Assembly (NCBI GenBank): GCA_910586045.1
Contig: CAJUIH010000014.1
Span: 1-5,191, forward strand
From: an uncultured Eubacterium sp.
Lineage (GTDB): Bacteria; Bacillota; Clostridia; Lachnospirales; Lachnospiraceae
Direction of reading: 5' to 3'
DNA length: 5,191 nucleotides
Positions 5,167-5,191 of the stretch are shown piece by piece. The position numbers and the translations under genes were made by a program. Within the stretch, counting starts at the first letter, position 1, and the number at the start of each line of letters is the position of its first letter. Under the pieces are notes generated by a model, which did not search any database, was not told where the DNA came from, and worked only from the letters and a program-made list of their open reading frames with translations.

Positions 5167-5191
5167 AGATTTCTTCTCCTTTGATTTCTTC
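5159..5191 (-). CDS. trpB: Probable 3' end of trpB (partial, runs off the right edge)
   Basis: One minus-strand frame enters from the right edge and ends EEIKGEEIYE-stop, with TAA at 5159-5161, eight bases inside trpA. Ending a few bases past the next start codon is the usual layout for the translationally coupled trpB-trpA pair, and the trpA binding site lies within these codons. The tail is too short to prove identity, and beta-subunit catalytic parts lie outside the window. The call rests mainly on the standard gene order trpB then trpA. Confidence 0.5.
   Translation of the reverse strand, partial: EEIKGEEIYE

Overview
The window reads as ordinary chromosome from a Gram-positive anaerobe of the class Clostridia, most likely a Lachnospiraceae-type gut bacterium. 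The reasons are strong purine-rich ribosome binding sites (GGAGG or AAAGGAG cores) before nearly every gene, moderate G+C by eye, clostridial versions of TrpA, LuxS and a MATE transporter, and a small Ala/Ser/Lys-rich protein of a type I associate with that group. This placement is inferred from protein character, not from a search.

Every confidently called gene lies on the minus strand, so transcription runs from right to left. At the right edge are the last ten codons of what is probably trpB, overlapping the start of trpA (5166-4384), the end of a tryptophan operon. A 316-base gap follows. It holds a nested set of inverted repeats (4241-4371) and then a clear promoter for luxS: an A/T-rich upstream stretch, TTGACA, a 17-base spacer and TACTGT, with a palindrome over the -10 box that looks like a repressor operator. 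luxS (4067-3588) is followed by a 349-base gap. That gap carries a hairpin just past the luxS stop and a possible plus-strand 79-codon gene (3397-3636) that runs into the luxS 3' end. mtnN (3238-2537) and a MATE-family exporter (2500-1115) follow, only 36 bases apart and probably co-transcribed. Next come a 205-base leader with three small hairpins and an unnamed 207-residue protein (909-286) closed by a good intrinsic terminator (245-277). The left 244 bases hold no convincing gene, only a 20-bp hairpin (181-230) and a weak structured patch at the edge.

MtnN and LuxS are consecutive enzymes of S-adenosylhomocysteine recycling. MtnN removes adenine from S-adenosylhomocysteine, and LuxS splits the resulting S-ribosylhomocysteine into homocysteine and the AI-2 precursor DPD. 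TrpA makes indole for tryptophan synthesis and is probably only a neighbour. The MATE pump downstream of mtnN may share its mRNA, but its substrate cannot be read from the sequence.

I see no mobile element, CRISPR array, tRNA, rRNA or clear sign of horizontal transfer. The least explained parts are the intergenic ones: the nested fold between trpA and luxS, the operator-like palindrome at luxS, and the opposite-strand ORF between luxS and mtnN.
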